From: Dehalococcoidia bacterium
GTDB taxonomy: Bacteria > Chloroflexota > Dehalococcoidia > UBA2979
Assembly (NCBI GenBank): GCA_020845735.1
Contig: JADLFF010000017.1
Location: 72,704-136,703 of the forward strand
DNA length: 64,000 bases
Reading direction: 5' to 3'
Each line of letters begins with the position of its first letter. Positions within the stretch are counted from its first letter, which is position 1. Positions 24,998 through 34,333 of the stretch are shown piece after piece. Under the pieces are notes generated by a model. That model searched no databases and had not been told where the DNA came from. It saw only the letters and a program-made list of their open reading frames with translations. The position numbers and the translations under genes are program-made.

Positions 24998-25993
24998 ATG
25001 GCGCAGGAATCGGCAGTGACCCGGCCGGGACCCGGCACGTCCGCCCTGCATGACGCCATCGCGCGCGTCCAGGCCTCGATCAGCAGCGTCATCCTCGGCC
25101 AGGAAGCGCTGGTGCAGCGCCTGCTGATCGCCCTGCTCACGAACAACCACGCCCTCGTCGAGGGGGTGCCGGGACTCGCGAAGACGCTCACCGTCTCCGC
25201 GCTGGCGCGGTCCATCGACGCCACGTTCACGCGGATCCAGTTCACGCCTGACCTGCTGCCCGCCGACATCGTGGGCACGCTGGTCTTCAACCCTCGGGAG
25301 GCGGACTTCAGCGTGCGGCGGGGTCCGATCTTCGCCAACGTGGTGCTGGCCGACGAGATCAACCGCGCTCCGGCCAAGGTGCAGTCGGCCCTCCTCGAAG
25401 CGATGCAGGAGCGGCAGGTGTCGATCGGCGGGGACACGTTGCCGCTGCCCGACCCGTTCCTGGTCCTCGCGACGCAGAACCCCATCGAGCACGAGGGCAC
25501 GTACCCGCTGCCCGAGGCACAGCTCGACCGCTTCATGCTCAAGGTGCTCGTCGACTACCCGCCGCGCGACGCAGAGCGAGCGATCCTCAAGCGCGCGATC
25601 GAGGGCGACGACACCGAGCTGACGCCCGTCGTCACGCGCGACGAGGTCCTCGCGCTGCGCGCAGCGGTCGCCGCCGTCGAGGTCAACGAGCGCCTCCGCG
25701 AGTACATCCTGCGGATCATGGAGGCGACACGGCAGCCCGCGCGCTTCCAGCTGGAGGCCCTTGCACCCCTGATCGAGTTCGGGGCGTCGCCGCGCGCATC
25801 GGTGTTCCTCGCGCGTGCGGCCCAGGCGAACGCCTTCATCGAGGGGCGTGACTACGTCCTGCCCGATGACGTGAAGTCGCTGGCGCCGGACGTCCTCCGC
25901 CATCGCATCGTGACCACGTACGAGGCCGAGGCGCGCGGCGTCGACGTGGAGGCCATCATCGAGCAGCTCCTCGGTGGAGTCGGAATCCCCTGA
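24998..25993 (+). CDS. MoxR family AAA+ ATPase (first copy)
   Basis: A 331-residue MoxR chaperone-like ATPase. Walker A is EGVPGLAKTLTVSALA, Walker B and sensor appear in [25 protein letters not shown], then [27 protein letters not shown], a MoxR hallmark. MoxR proteins act with VWA-domain partners to insert metals or mature complexes. Here it heads a tight cluster with DUF58, a BatD-like protein and two VWA proteins. A TAGAAT box lies at 24953-24958. The DUF58 ATG abuts the stop. Confidence 0.95.
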   Translation: MAQESAVTRPGPGTSALHDAIARVQASISSVILGQEALVQRLLIALLTNNHALVEGVPGLAKTLTVSALARSIDATFTRIQFTPDLLPADIVGTLVFNPREADFSVRRGPIFANVVLADEINRAPAKVQSALLEAMQERQVSIGGDTLPLPDPFLVLATQNPIEHEGTYPLPEAQLDRFMLKVLVDYPPRDAERAILKRAIEGDDTELTPVVTRDEVLALRAAVAAVEVNERLREYILRIMEATRQPARFQLEALAPLIEFGASPRASVFLARAAQANAFIEGRDYVLPDDVKSLAPDVLRHRIVTTYEAEARGVDVEAIIEQLLGGVGIP

Positions 25994-26929
25994 ATGTGGT
26001 GGCCAGGACGCCGGGCGGACGGTTCGCGGTCGGCCACGCCAGACGGTGCTGACATCGACGCGGACCTGGCCTCGCGCGTCCGGCTCCTCGAGATCCAGGC
26101 GCGCCGCCGCGCGGCCTCCTCGATGCAGGGTGACTACCGGAGCGTGTTCCGTGGCGCGGGCATCGAGTTCGCGGAGGCGCGCGAGTACGTGCCCGGCGAT
26201 GACGTCCGTCTCATCGACTGGAACGTGACCGCTCGCACCGGGAACCCGTGGGTGAAGGAGTACGTCGAGGAACGAGAGGTGCCAATCGTGTGCGCGGTGG
26301 ACGTGTCCGCGTCGCAACGCGTCGGGCGGCCCATCGAGGGCAGGCTCGGCGTCGCCGCGGAGCTGACCGCGCTGCTCGCCCTGTCGGCAGCGCATCACGG
26401 CGATCGCGCAGGCCTTCTGCTGTTCGATGGCGGCATCGACCTCTTCGTCGCCCCGCAGCGCGGCACCCGGCATGCGCTCCGCCTGGTGCGCGAGGTGCTC
26501 GGATGCCCGACCCTCGACGGTTCGTCGGACCTCGCGGGCGCGAGCGAGTACCTGCTCCGCGTCCTGCGACGACGCTCCGTGATCTTCCTCATCACCGACG
26601 GACTCGTGACCCACTTCGAGGCAGCGGTGCGTGCGCTCGCGCGACGCCACGACGTCATCGCGCTCACACTCACCGACGAGAACGACCTCGTGCTCCCGGA
26701 TGTCGGGCTGATCGACCTCGAGGACGCCGAGACCGGGCTGCGCGTCCTCCTCGACAGCAGCGATCGGCTCACGCGGGACGAGTACGGGCGGGCCGCACGC
26801 GCGCGCGCCGCGACGCGCCAGGCGGGGTTTCGGCTCGCCGGCGTCGACGAGGTCGAGCTCCCGATCTCCGGTGATCACGTGACCCCGCTGGTGCGCTACT
26901 TCCGCCAGCGCGCGGCGGCGCGGGCATGA
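25994..26929 (+). CDS. DUF58 domain protein (first copy)
   Basis: A 311-residue soluble DUF58 protein. The diagnostic block is GIEFAEAREYVPGDDVRLIDWNVTARTGNPWVKEYVEER, followed by a VWA-like fold with CAVDVSASQ (a MIDAS-like DxSxS) and FLITDGLVTHFE. DUF58 proteins are near-constant partners of MoxR. The ATG follows directly on the moxR stop and the TGA overlaps the next ATG, so the operon is translationally coupled. No membrane anchor is seen, unlike the second copy at 33 kb. Confidence 0.93.
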   Translation: MWWPGRRADGSRSATPDGADIDADLASRVRLLEIQARRRAASSMQGDYRSVFRGAGIEFAEAREYVPGDDVRLIDWNVTARTGNPWVKEYVEEREVPIVCAVDVSASQRVGRPIEGRLGVAAELTALLALSAAHHGDRAGLLLFDGGIDLFVAPQRGTRHALRLVREVLGCPTLDGSSDLAGASEYLLRVLRRRSVIFLITDGLVTHFEAAVRALARRHDVIALTLTDENDLVLPDVGLIDLEDAETGLRVLLDSSDRLTRDEYGRAARARAATRQAGFRLAGVDEVELPISGDHVTPLVRYFRQRAAARA

Positions 26930-27909
26930 GGCGCGCCGCGAGACACCTCCTCGGTGCCATCGTGCTGCTGCTGGCGCTCGGTGCCCGCGGACCGGCACCG
27001 ACGTACGCGCAGACCCCCGAGGCACCCGCGGTACCCCTCCGCGTCACCATCTCCGTCGAGCCGGAGGAGCCTCGGCTGGGCGAGCTCGTGCACGTCGTCG
27101 TGCAGGTGGAGCACCCCTCGGACCGCGTGGTCGTGCTGACTCGAGGGGTCGAACGGAGCGCAACGCTCGAGGTGATCGCGGCAGCGCCTCCCGTCACCGC
27201 CCCTCAGGGCAACGGACAGACGACGAGCTTCTCCTTCACCGTCCAACCATTTGCACTGGGCGGGAACGACCTCGGGTCAGTCGAGCTGCAGGTGCTGGCC
27301 GAGGACGGGAGCAGCGAGGACCTCGTCGCTGCGATCCCGCCGTTCAGCGTCCCGAGCACGCTCGGTCCGGGGGCGGCGCTGCGTCCGCTCAAGCCACAGG
27401 CGACGGTCGCCGGAGCGCCGCCCGCCTGGGTGCAGCCGGCGATCTATGCTGCGGTCGGCGTCCTCGTGGTGGCCGTCGGGAGCGCCCTCGTCCTCCAGGT
27501 GCGACGGCGGCTCGCGCACCGTGCGAGCACGGCACCCCTCCCGCTGCCCGCGACGGCCGAGGACGAGGCGCGACGCCAGCTCGACGCGATCCGCGCCCGC
27601 GACCTGCTCACCGTGCCCGACCTCGAGACCTTCTACGGCCAGCTCTCGAGCATCACCCGGGGCTACCTCGAGGAGCGCTTCGACTTTCGCGCGACGGCGC
27701 TGACGCGGCGAGAGCTGGAGCGGCGCATGGCCGCCGAGGGCCTCGACCGCTGGCAGACGAGGCTCGTCGCGGGCCTGCTCGAGCGCTGTGACGCCGCCGT
27801 GTATGCGCGGGTGTACCCGCCGCTTGCCTCGGCAGACCACGACCTCACCGTCGCCTACGAAATCGTCGAGCTGGCGCGACCGCCCCTTTCCGAGGCGGTC
27901 CCCGCATGA
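26926..27909 (+). CDS. BatD-like membrane protein
   Basis: A 327-residue exported membrane protein: an N-terminal signal sequence (HLLGAIVLLLALGARGPAPTYA), an extracytoplasmic beta-rich domain up to about residue 150, one membrane helix (WVQPAIYAAVGVLVVAVGSALVLQV), then a helical cytoplasmic domain with a YGQLSSITRGYLEERFDFRATALTRRELE segment. The layout matches BatD/oxygen-tolerance proteins, and the position between DUF58 and VWA genes supports it. Overlaps both neighbours by 4 nt (ATGA). Confidence 0.75.
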   Translation: MRRAARHLLGAIVLLLALGARGPAPTYAQTPEAPAVPLRVTISVEPEEPRLGELVHVVVQVEHPSDRVVVLTRGVERSATLEVIAAAPPVTAPQGNGQTTSFSFTVQPFALGGNDLGSVELQVLAEDGSSEDLVAAIPPFSVPSTLGPGAALRPLKPQATVAGAPPAWVQPAIYAAVGVLVVAVGSALVLQVRRRLAHRASTAPLPLPATAEDEARRQLDAIRARDLLTVPDLETFYGQLSSITRGYLEERFDFRATALTRRELERRMAAEGLDRWQTRLVAGLLERCDAAVYARVYPPLASADHDLTVAYEIVELARPPLSEAVPA

Positions 27910-28880
27910 CCCCGGGCCTGCCGTTCGGCCTCGTGTTCGCGCCGGTGTGGCTGCTGGTCGCGCCGTTGGCCCTCGCGGCGTTGCTCCTCGGCGTCCGCTC
28001 CTGGCGTCGTAGCGGCGACGAGCGCCCCACCGTCTGGGTCGGCGATGGCGCACCCGCGTCGGCGGCCTCACGCAGGCGCACGGTGCGGATGCGGATGCGC
28101 TGGCTCCCGGGCGCCCTGCACGGGCTCGCCGTGCTGCTCCTCCTCCTGGCGCTCGCGCGTCCGAGGCAGGGGCTCGCCGTCTCCGTGATCCCCGAGGACG
28201 GCATCGACCTCGTCATCGCGCTCGACACGTCGTCCTCGATGACCGAGCGGATCGTCGGAACCACCGAGTCGAAACTCGATGCGGCGAAGCGCGTGGTTCG
28301 GGACTTCGCCTCGGAGCTCGACGGCGACCGCGTGGGCCTCGTGATCTTCCAGGCGCGCGCGCTCACGATGTCGCCGCTGACGGTCGATGAGCAGGCGATC
28401 AGCAGGTCGATGGAGCAACTTCGATCCGGCTTTCTCCCGGACGGCACCGCGATTGGCCTCGGACTGGCGGAGTCCCTCAACCTGCTCCGTGAGTCGCCCG
28501 CGAAGAGTCGAGTGGTCGTGCTGCTCACCGACGGTCAGCACAACTCGGGCGAGATCGAGCCGAGCAACGCGATCGCGCTGGCGAAGGCACTGGGCGTCCG
28601 CGTCTACACCATCGGCTTCGGGGCAGGCCGCCCCGGCTCCGTGGACGCGAACATGCTCACGCAGATGGCCGAGGTGACCGATGGCCACTACTTCGACGCC
28701 GCGACCGCGGAGGACCTGACGGAGGCGTACACGGAGATCGGCCGCCTCGAGCGGAGCGCCGTCGGCGAGCGGCGATACACCCGCTACCGCGAGCTCGCGC
28801 CCGCACTGGCACTGGCGGCCCTCGGCACCCTCGCCATCGAGGGTGTGCTGCGCAGCACCTGGCTCAGGCGACACCCGTGA
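27906..28880 (+). CDS. VWA domain membrane protein, BatA-like
   Basis: A 324-residue protein with two N-terminal membrane helices (FAPVWLLVAPLALAALLLG; LHGLAVLLLLLALARP), a periplasm-facing or surface VWA domain, and a C-terminal helix (LAPALALAALGTLAIEGVL). The MIDAS is complete: ALDTSSSM, the later Thr region and LLTDGQHNSGE. This architecture is that of BatA in aerotolerance operons. Coupled by ATGA to the BatD-like gene and by GTGA to the next VWA gene. Confidence 0.88.
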   Translation: MTPGLPFGLVFAPVWLLVAPLALAALLLGVRSWRRSGDERPTVWVGDGAPASAASRRRTVRMRMRWLPGALHGLAVLLLLLALARPRQGLAVSVIPEDGIDLVIALDTSSSMTERIVGTTESKLDAAKRVVRDFASELDGDRVGLVIFQARALTMSPLTVDEQAISRSMEQLRSGFLPDGTAIGLGLAESLNLLRESPAKSRVVVLLTDGQHNSGEIEPSNAIALAKALGVRVYTIGFGAGRPGSVDANMLTQMAEVTDGHYFDAATAEDLTEAYTEIGRLERSAVGERRYTRYRELAPALALAALGTLAIEGVLRSTWLRRHP

Positions 28881-30646
28881 TCACCCTGATGCAGCCCGCG
28901 TGGCTCGCCGCCCTCCTCGTGGTACCGCTCGTCTGGTGGTGCCTCCGCCTGGCCGACCGTCGCCGCAGGCAGGCGGACGCGAGCCTGGGCGCCGGCCTCG
29001 CGATGCGACCCCCTCATCGGGACCGGCGGGCGCGGCTCCGAGACGCGCTCCTCCTCGGTTCCCTGCTCGCGGTAGGGGTGGCCGTCGCGAGGCCCGCGTG
29101 GGGCTCGGCGGAGCAACCGCTCGAGCGCCGGGGCGTCGACGTCGCGATCGCCCTCGATGTCTCACGCTCGATGTCGGCGGCCGACGTGCTCCCCTCGCGG
29201 GCTGAGGCGGCCGCCGCGGGGTTGCAGCGGCTGCTGCACGCCCTCCCCGGCGATCGAGCATCCCTCGTCACGTTCGCCGGCACCGCGTTCGCGCGGTCAC
29301 CCCTGACGCTCGACCTCAACGCGCTCGGCCAGCTGGTCGACCAGGCGCAGGGTGAAACGGCGCTCGTCGACCGCGGCACCGACCTCGCACTCGCCATCGA
29401 GGCGGCGCTCACCACGCTCGCCGTCGAGGATCGCGCCGAGACCCAGGTGATCGTGCTGGTCTCGGACGGCGAGCACGTGGGTCGGGAACTCGACGTCGCG
29501 ATTCAGCGTGCCGCCGAGGCGGGGGTACGCGTGTACACCGTCGCGGCCGGCACGCCAGAAGGCGCCGCGATCCCCGGCTCCGCTCCCACCGGCGGACCGG
29601 TCGAGTCGACGCTGGACCGGGCCACCCTCGAGCGGATCGCCGAGGCCACAGGGGGTCGGGTACGCGACCTGAACGCGATCGCCGGCCTGGCCGTCGACTT
29701 CTCCCGGCTGCGCCAGAGCACATTCGAGGGGACCACCGAGTCCGCCCCCGTGGAGCGAATCCACTGGTTCGTGGCTGCCGGGCTCGCGATGCTGCTGCTG
29801 CGCTCGCTCGTGACCCCGTGGGGGCCGCGCCGGGCACGGCTCTCGACACGAGAGACCCGTAGGCTGGCCGGACTCGTCGCCACCGCCGTCGCCCTGGTGC
29901 TCGGCGCCTGCAGCGGTACGGCTCCGTGGCAGGCGGTCGACGAGGGCAATCGCGCGTACGAGGACGGACGGTTCGAGCAAGCCCTCGCCGCGTACGACCG
30001 GGCGGGGACGCTCTCCCCCGACGATCCCGCGGTGACGTACAACCGCGGCAACACCCTGCACAGCCTCGGTCGGTTCGAGGAAGCAAGCGTGGTCTCACTC
30101 GCGGCGGTGACGGCCCTCACCGAGGGGCCGCTGCGTGAGTGGGCCCGGTACGCGCTCGGCAATCACGCGTACCGCCGCGACGACCTGGCCGCGGCGCGCG
30201 ACGCCTACGTCGAGGTGCTGCGCGCCGACCCGGCCGACGAGGACGCGCGGCACAACCTCGAGCTGGTGCTCCTCCGGCAACGCGAGCAGGCCCAGCAGCA
30301 ACCGGGCGACGGCAACGGCAGCAACGGCGGTCAGGAGAACCAGCCGGGCGACGGACCCACGCCAGGCTCGAGCGACCCCGGCTCCCCTCCCGGGCGGGGA
30401 GCCGCACCGCCCGAGGGCGAGCGCTCGCCGAGCGCGTCCGGGGCTGGCTCGCAGGCCGGTCAGGGCACCCCGTCGACCGCACAGACCGAGGAGGGGGCGC
30501 AGACCGCCCTGACCCAGGCGCTCGCGGAGCTGGGGCCGGAGGTCACCGCCGAGGAGGCGCGCGCCGTGCTGGACCGCCTCCGCGAACTCAACGCGCTCCA
30601 GCGCCTCGAGGACCGGCGCGCACCCGGTTCGATGCCCGACCGCTAG
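28877..30646 (+). CDS. VWA plus TPR membrane protein (BatB/BatC fusion)
   Basis: A 589-residue protein that joins two activities often encoded separately. Residues 1-300 form a second VWA domain between membrane helices, with MIDAS ALDVSRSMS and LVSDGEHVGRE. After a further hydrophobic stretch containing VLGACSG, residues about 350-470 form TPR repeats (AVDEGNRAYEDGRFEQALAAYDRA; ARYALGNHAYRRDDLAAARDAY). The C-terminal 110 residues are a Gln/Gly/Ser/Pro-rich disordered region. BatB-BatC fusion is known in Bat operons. The stop shares CTAG with the oppositely oriented transglutaminase-like gene. Confidence 0.85.
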   Translation: MITLMQPAWLAALLVVPLVWWCLRLADRRRRQADASLGAGLAMRPPHRDRRARLRDALLLGSLLAVGVAVARPAWGSAEQPLERRGVDVAIALDVSRSMSAADVLPSRAEAAAAGLQRLLHALPGDRASLVTFAGTAFARSPLTLDLNALGQLVDQAQGETALVDRGTDLALAIEAALTTLAVEDRAETQVIVLVSDGEHVGRELDVAIQRAAEAGVRVYTVAAGTPEGAAIPGSAPTGGPVESTLDRATLERIAEATGGRVRDLNAIAGLAVDFSRLRQSTFEGTTESAPVERIHWFVAAGLAMLLLRSLVTPWGPRRARLSTRETRRLAGLVATAVALVLGACSGTAPWQAVDEGNRAYEDGRFEQALAAYDRAGTLSPDDPAVTYNRGNTLHSLGRFEEASVVSLAAVTALTEGPLREWARYALGNHAYRRDDLAAARDAYVEVLRADPADEDARHNLELVLLRQREQAQQQPGDGNGSNGGQENQPGDGPTPGSSDPGSPPGRGAAPPEGERSPSASGAGSQAGQGTPSTAQTEEGAQTALTQALAELGPEVTAEEARAVLDRLRELNALQRLEDRRAPGSMPDR

Positions 30647-33060
30647 CCCTGCTGCCTGAGCGCCACTGCGGACGGCAATGGCCGCCTCGAGCGGCGCCAC
30701 GGCACCAGCCGTCGCAGTGCGAGCCTGAGCAGCTGGTTCCGCGCTCGGACGTACGCCAGGCGGTGTGGCTCATCGGCATCATCGTCAGCGGGACGGGGGC
30801 TCTCGCCCTCGGACGCGCGGAGTCCGTAGCGCTCACGGTTGTAGGCAGCGGCCAGCCGCTCGATGTCGGCATCGAGGTGCGCTGAAGAGCGCAGGTCGCG
30901 TGCGGCCTCGAGCGGCGTGCGGGTGACGAGGGGGCTCACGTCGGCCCACCGCGCGAGCTCTTGCAGCTTCGCCCAGCGGGAGCGAGCGGGGGAGAGCCCG
31001 CGGAATCGATACTGCCACGACAGCCGGAAGCCGATCGCCGCGAGGAGACCGGCCAGCCCGGCCACGATCACGATCGTCGCCAGCATCGCGAAGGCGGACG
31101 CAACACGTTCGAGCAGCGACGGCTCGGTGACCACGGTGATCGAGCCCTGCGGCACACCGCCCGTGGGATCCACCTCCAGGTCGCTGAGGAGACCCAGCTC
31201 TCCATCGAGCACGGCGGCCGCTGCTTCCTCGGGCGTCGGCACGAACTCCGAGTCGTCCTGTGCGCGGGCGATGAGCGGCCGGGTCGGCGTCGGGTTGAAC
31301 TCCACCCAGCCCAGCCCGCCGAGGTAGACCTCGGGCCAGGTCCAGGCGTTGCGATCTGAAATCGTGTACGTCTTCGTGGTCGGGTCGAGGTCGCGCGGAT
31401 CGAGTGCGAACCCCACCGACAGCCGCGCGGGCACACCGCTCGCCCGCAGGAGCACCACCATCGCCGATGCGTACTGGTCGAAATAGCCACGACGCTGATC
31501 GAGGAGGAACACGCCGACCGCGTCCGCGCGTGGCGGCGGGTCGGGCGTGTTGAGGTCGAACATGTACTGCGTCCGGAGGTGCTGCTCGATGCGGCGCGCG
31601 CGCAGGTACGGGGACGACACGTCCTTCGTCAGTGACTCTGCGAGCTCAATCACACCCGACGGGAGCGTCGCCGGCAACTGCAGGTACCGATCCGTGACCC
31701 ATTGCGGGTAGAGCGCAGGCGCGCGGGCGAGCGTCCCCGCCGATGCCGCCGTCAGCGTCCCCACTGTCTGGTACGAGCCGTCCTCGTGGAGGCGGCCGGA
31801 CGGCGCAATGCCGAGGACATCGCTCGGGTCGCTGCCGACCAGCAGGTTGGAGTCGACGCTCGCAGCGAGCGGCTCACCGGGTGCCAGCATGCGCCGGGTG
31901 AGGGCTGAGCTCTCCAGCTCGATGGATGTGACGAAGGGCTTTCGGAACACCGCTCGGGTCTGCGGCGTGCCGAACGACGCGGCGTCGATGCTGGCGGCCG
32001 CGAGGGGGACGGGGTGCGGCTCCGTCTGGCGCCAGGCGCGCCCCGTGTACTCGTCGTACGTGGCTGCTCGGAGGTACTGCACGTCGGGCGGCGCCTCGGC
32101 CGTGAACAGCGGCTCCCCCGAGAGCCGCACGCGCCCCTGCAGCGGCAGCACCTCACCGAACTTGTGGAAGAGGTCACCCCGCTTCGCGTCGATCCCGAAG
32201 AACACGCGGCCTACCCGCTCGATCCGGCTGTTGAGCGGCTCGGTGAGGTCCTGCCAAGCGTCGGCCACGGGCCCCCAGTGGTTCGCCGTCGGCACGATCC
32301 ACGCCGCGATGATGAGCGCGAGGCCCGCCCACGTCGCGAAGTTCAGCACCTCGAGGCTGAGCAGCGCCGGGTGCACGGTTCGATCGCGGCGCCAGCGCAG
32401 GTCCGCTCGGATCGCCTGCATCCGCGTGACGATGAGGATGCCCGCGAAGAGGTACACGACGAACGCGATCGATGGCTGGCCCGGGAGGTAGGAGATGTTC
32501 GTGAGCAGCGCGATCCCGCCGGGGATCACGGCCAGCCACCCGTTGCGCAGGCGGAAGACCGACCAGACCGCGCTGAATGCCAGGAGCCAGGAGAGCAACA
32601 CCACCACGAGGATGAACGGCATCGGGTCCGTGGAGACGTCCCCGGCCACCAGCGCCGTCACCCAGTCGCCGAGGCGGAGTCGCAGCTCCGTCCAGCGCGA
32701 CACGAGGTCCGTCCCCAGCGACGGGTCCGAGAGCTGCATCGCGTACGCGGTCTGCACGACCGTCGACAGGACGCCGAGGGGAAGCGCCAGGATCACGAGG
32801 ATCGCGCTCGGCCACGGCACGCGCGCGAGCAGGAAGGCGGACGTCAGCCCGAGCATCGCGGCGGAGGACAGCGAGGGCATCTCCGGGACCCAGTCGGCCT
32901 GCTCGATCGAGATGCTCACGGAGAGGAACGCGACGAGGATCAGCCCGAGGCTCATCCACGTCTCCCACGAGCGCAGAGAGCCGTGGGGGAGCGGCTCGTA
33001 TGGCACCGGCGGCCCGATGGGAACCTCGAAGGGACTGGCGGGGAACGCACGCGTACTCAT
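30643..33060 (-). CDS. TgpA-like transglutaminase-fold membrane protein, catalytic triad apparently lost
   Basis: An 805-residue protein of the DUF3488/transglutaminase/DUF4129 architecture: about six N-terminal membrane helices, an extracytoplasmic transglutaminase core, another helix near residue 650 and a cytoplasmic tail. In active relatives the core reads GYCxxFAxAM, DAHAWxEVY and FDPTP. Here these are GYFDQYASAM (Phe527), RNAWTWPEVY (Trp573) and VEFNPTP (Asn589), so Cys, His and Asp all appear replaced while the surrounding fold is kept. It is probably a non-catalytic binding or scaffold protein of the MoxR module. The ATG overlaps the DUF58 stop. Confidence 0.9.
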   Translation of the reverse strand: MSTRAFPASPFEVPIGPPVPYEPLPHGSLRSWETWMSLGLILVAFLSVSISIEQADWVPEMPSLSSAAMLGLTSAFLLARVPWPSAILVILALPLGVLSTVVQTAYAMQLSDPSLGTDLVSRWTELRLRLGDWVTALVAGDVSTDPMPFILVVVLLSWLLAFSAVWSVFRLRNGWLAVIPGGIALLTNISYLPGQPSIAFVVYLFAGILIVTRMQAIRADLRWRRDRTVHPALLSLEVLNFATWAGLALIIAAWIVPTANHWGPVADAWQDLTEPLNSRIERVGRVFFGIDAKRGDLFHKFGEVLPLQGRVRLSGEPLFTAEAPPDVQYLRAATYDEYTGRAWRQTEPHPVPLAAASIDAASFGTPQTRAVFRKPFVTSIELESSALTRRMLAPGEPLAASVDSNLLVGSDPSDVLGIAPSGRLHEDGSYQTVGTLTAASAGTLARAPALYPQWVTDRYLQLPATLPSGVIELAESLTKDVSSPYLRARRIEQHLRTQYMFDLNTPDPPPRADAVGVFLLDQRRGYFDQYASAMVVLLRASGVPARLSVGFALDPRDLDPTTKTYTISDRNAWTWPEVYLGGLGWVEFNPTPTRPLIARAQDDSEFVPTPEEAAAAVLDGELGLLSDLEVDPTGGVPQGSITVVTEPSLLERVASAFAMLATIVIVAGLAGLLAAIGFRLSWQYRFRGLSPARSRWAKLQELARWADVSPLVTRTPLEAARDLRSSAHLDADIERLAAAYNRERYGLRASEGESPRPADDDADEPHRLAYVRARNQLLRLALRRLVPWRRSRRPLPSAVALRQQG

Positions 33061-34313
33061 CCCGCAACCTCCGAGGTGGCGAGCTCACCGCGGCCACCCA
33101 GGGCGCGGGCCAGCTCGTCAGTCTGCTTCACCGTGTACGTGTAGATGCCGGCCGCGGCGAGCGTCCCGTAGACATCCAGCGATGAGCGGGAAGCGCCCCA
33201 CGTTTCGCCCTCGAGGAGCACCGCGGCGACCTTGACCCCGCGGCCGCCGAGCGACATCAGGGTCATCGCCCAGCTCTCGTCGGGCGACGGTGTGACGACG
33301 ACCACCGTGGTGTGGCGCCCGAACCGACGCGAGATCTCGATGAGGAGCCGGTCGAGCGGGATGTCGCCCACCGCTCGTGCGAGGGCCAGCGACTCGAGCA
33401 TCCTCGTGTGGTGGTTCTGTCCACGATCCGGGTCGTCGACGCGCAGATCCGAGCCAAAGCTGATCAGGCCGACGGAGCGGTGTGCCTGGATGAAGAAGCG
33501 AATGATCGAGGCAGCGACCGTGACCGCCACTTCTTCGGTGCTGTCCTCGCCCGTTCCGTGGTGCACCGCCTGATCGAGGTCCAGGACGACCCAGATGTCG
33601 GAGCTCGGGTCGAGCTCGAAGAGCTTCACCATCAGGTTCCCGGTGCGCGCCGTCTGCGGCCAGTGGATGCGGTTGTAGGAGTCCCCGGCGACGTACTGAC
33701 GGAGACCCGCGTAGTTGGGCGTGACGTTGTGCGTGCGTCGGCGGAACTTGCCCTCCCCCGGCAGGTTCGCCGGCGGGATGTAGAAGTTCGGCAGGTCCGG
33801 GGCCGCGGGATACACGAGGACCGTGACGGCCTCCCCGAATTCACGAGTCATCCGGAAGAAGCCGAACGGGTCGGTCGCCGTGATGCGGATCGGGCCGAGG
33901 CGGTACAGCCCTCGTTGGAGTGCCGGCTCCGAGTAGCTCCAGCCCGCCGACCCACGCGCCCCGATCGTGACCACGCGCTTCGACCGGTAGCTCGGAATCG
34001 ACGACTGGTCCTCCACCTCGAGCCACACCTTCGGGAGCAGGCTCGTCGAGCGCAGCAACACCTGGCCCTCGAGGGGCTGACCCTGGCTCACGCGGTGGGT
34101 GCGTCGCAGCACTTCCACGTCGAGGTTGCGAATCATCGATCTGGTCCAGAACCAGACCAGGGGCACGGCGAAGGCCACGATGTACGCCAGGCGGAAGAGC
34201 AGCCAGAACCCCGTCGCCAGCCCCACGATGACGCACGCCACCGCGAGGGCCAGCGCGACCGAGACGTTCCCGTGGCCGCCGATCCAGCGAGCGATCGAAA
34301 GCAATCTCCGCAC
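33057..34313 (-). CDS. DUF58 domain protein with membrane anchor (second copy)
   Basis: A 418-residue DUF58 protein with two N-terminal membrane helices (VALALAVACVIVGLATGFWLLF and AYIVAFAVPLVWFW), a beta-sandwich segment, and the DUF58 core (FRRRTHNVTPNYAGLRQYVAGDSYNRIHWPQTARTGNLMVKLFE then DIWVVLDLDQ). The GTG at 34313, downstream of GGGAGG, avoids most of the overlap with moxR that a longer frame would give. It lies 20 bp after the second moxR and overlaps the transglutaminase-like gene by ATGA, the standard MoxR-DUF58-TgpA order. Confidence 0.92.
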   Translation of the reverse strand: MRRLLSIARWIGGHGNVSVALALAVACVIVGLATGFWLLFRLAYIVAFAVPLVWFWTRSMIRNLDVEVLRRTHRVSQGQPLEGQVLLRSTSLLPKVWLEVEDQSSIPSYRSKRVVTIGARGSAGWSYSEPALQRGLYRLGPIRITATDPFGFFRMTREFGEAVTVLVYPAAPDLPNFYIPPANLPGEGKFRRRTHNVTPNYAGLRQYVAGDSYNRIHWPQTARTGNLMVKLFELDPSSDIWVVLDLDQAVHHGTGEDSTEEVAVTVAASIIRFFIQAHRSVGLISFGSDLRVDDPDRGQNHHTRMLESLALARAVGDIPLDRLLIEISRRFGRHTTVVVVTPSPDESWAMTLMSLGGRGVKVAAVLLEGETWGASRSSLDVYGTLAAAGIYTYTVKQTDELARALGGRGELATSEVAG

Positions 34314-34333
34314 GGAGGCTGACCTCCCCGGGG

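Noticed and set aside
24521-27025. 834-codon minus-strand frame covering moxR and DUF58
   Set aside because: Only its last 114 codons (zf-TFIIB protein) are credible; the rest is antisense to the moxR-DUF58 operon. GGAGGT before GTG 24865 fixes the real start.
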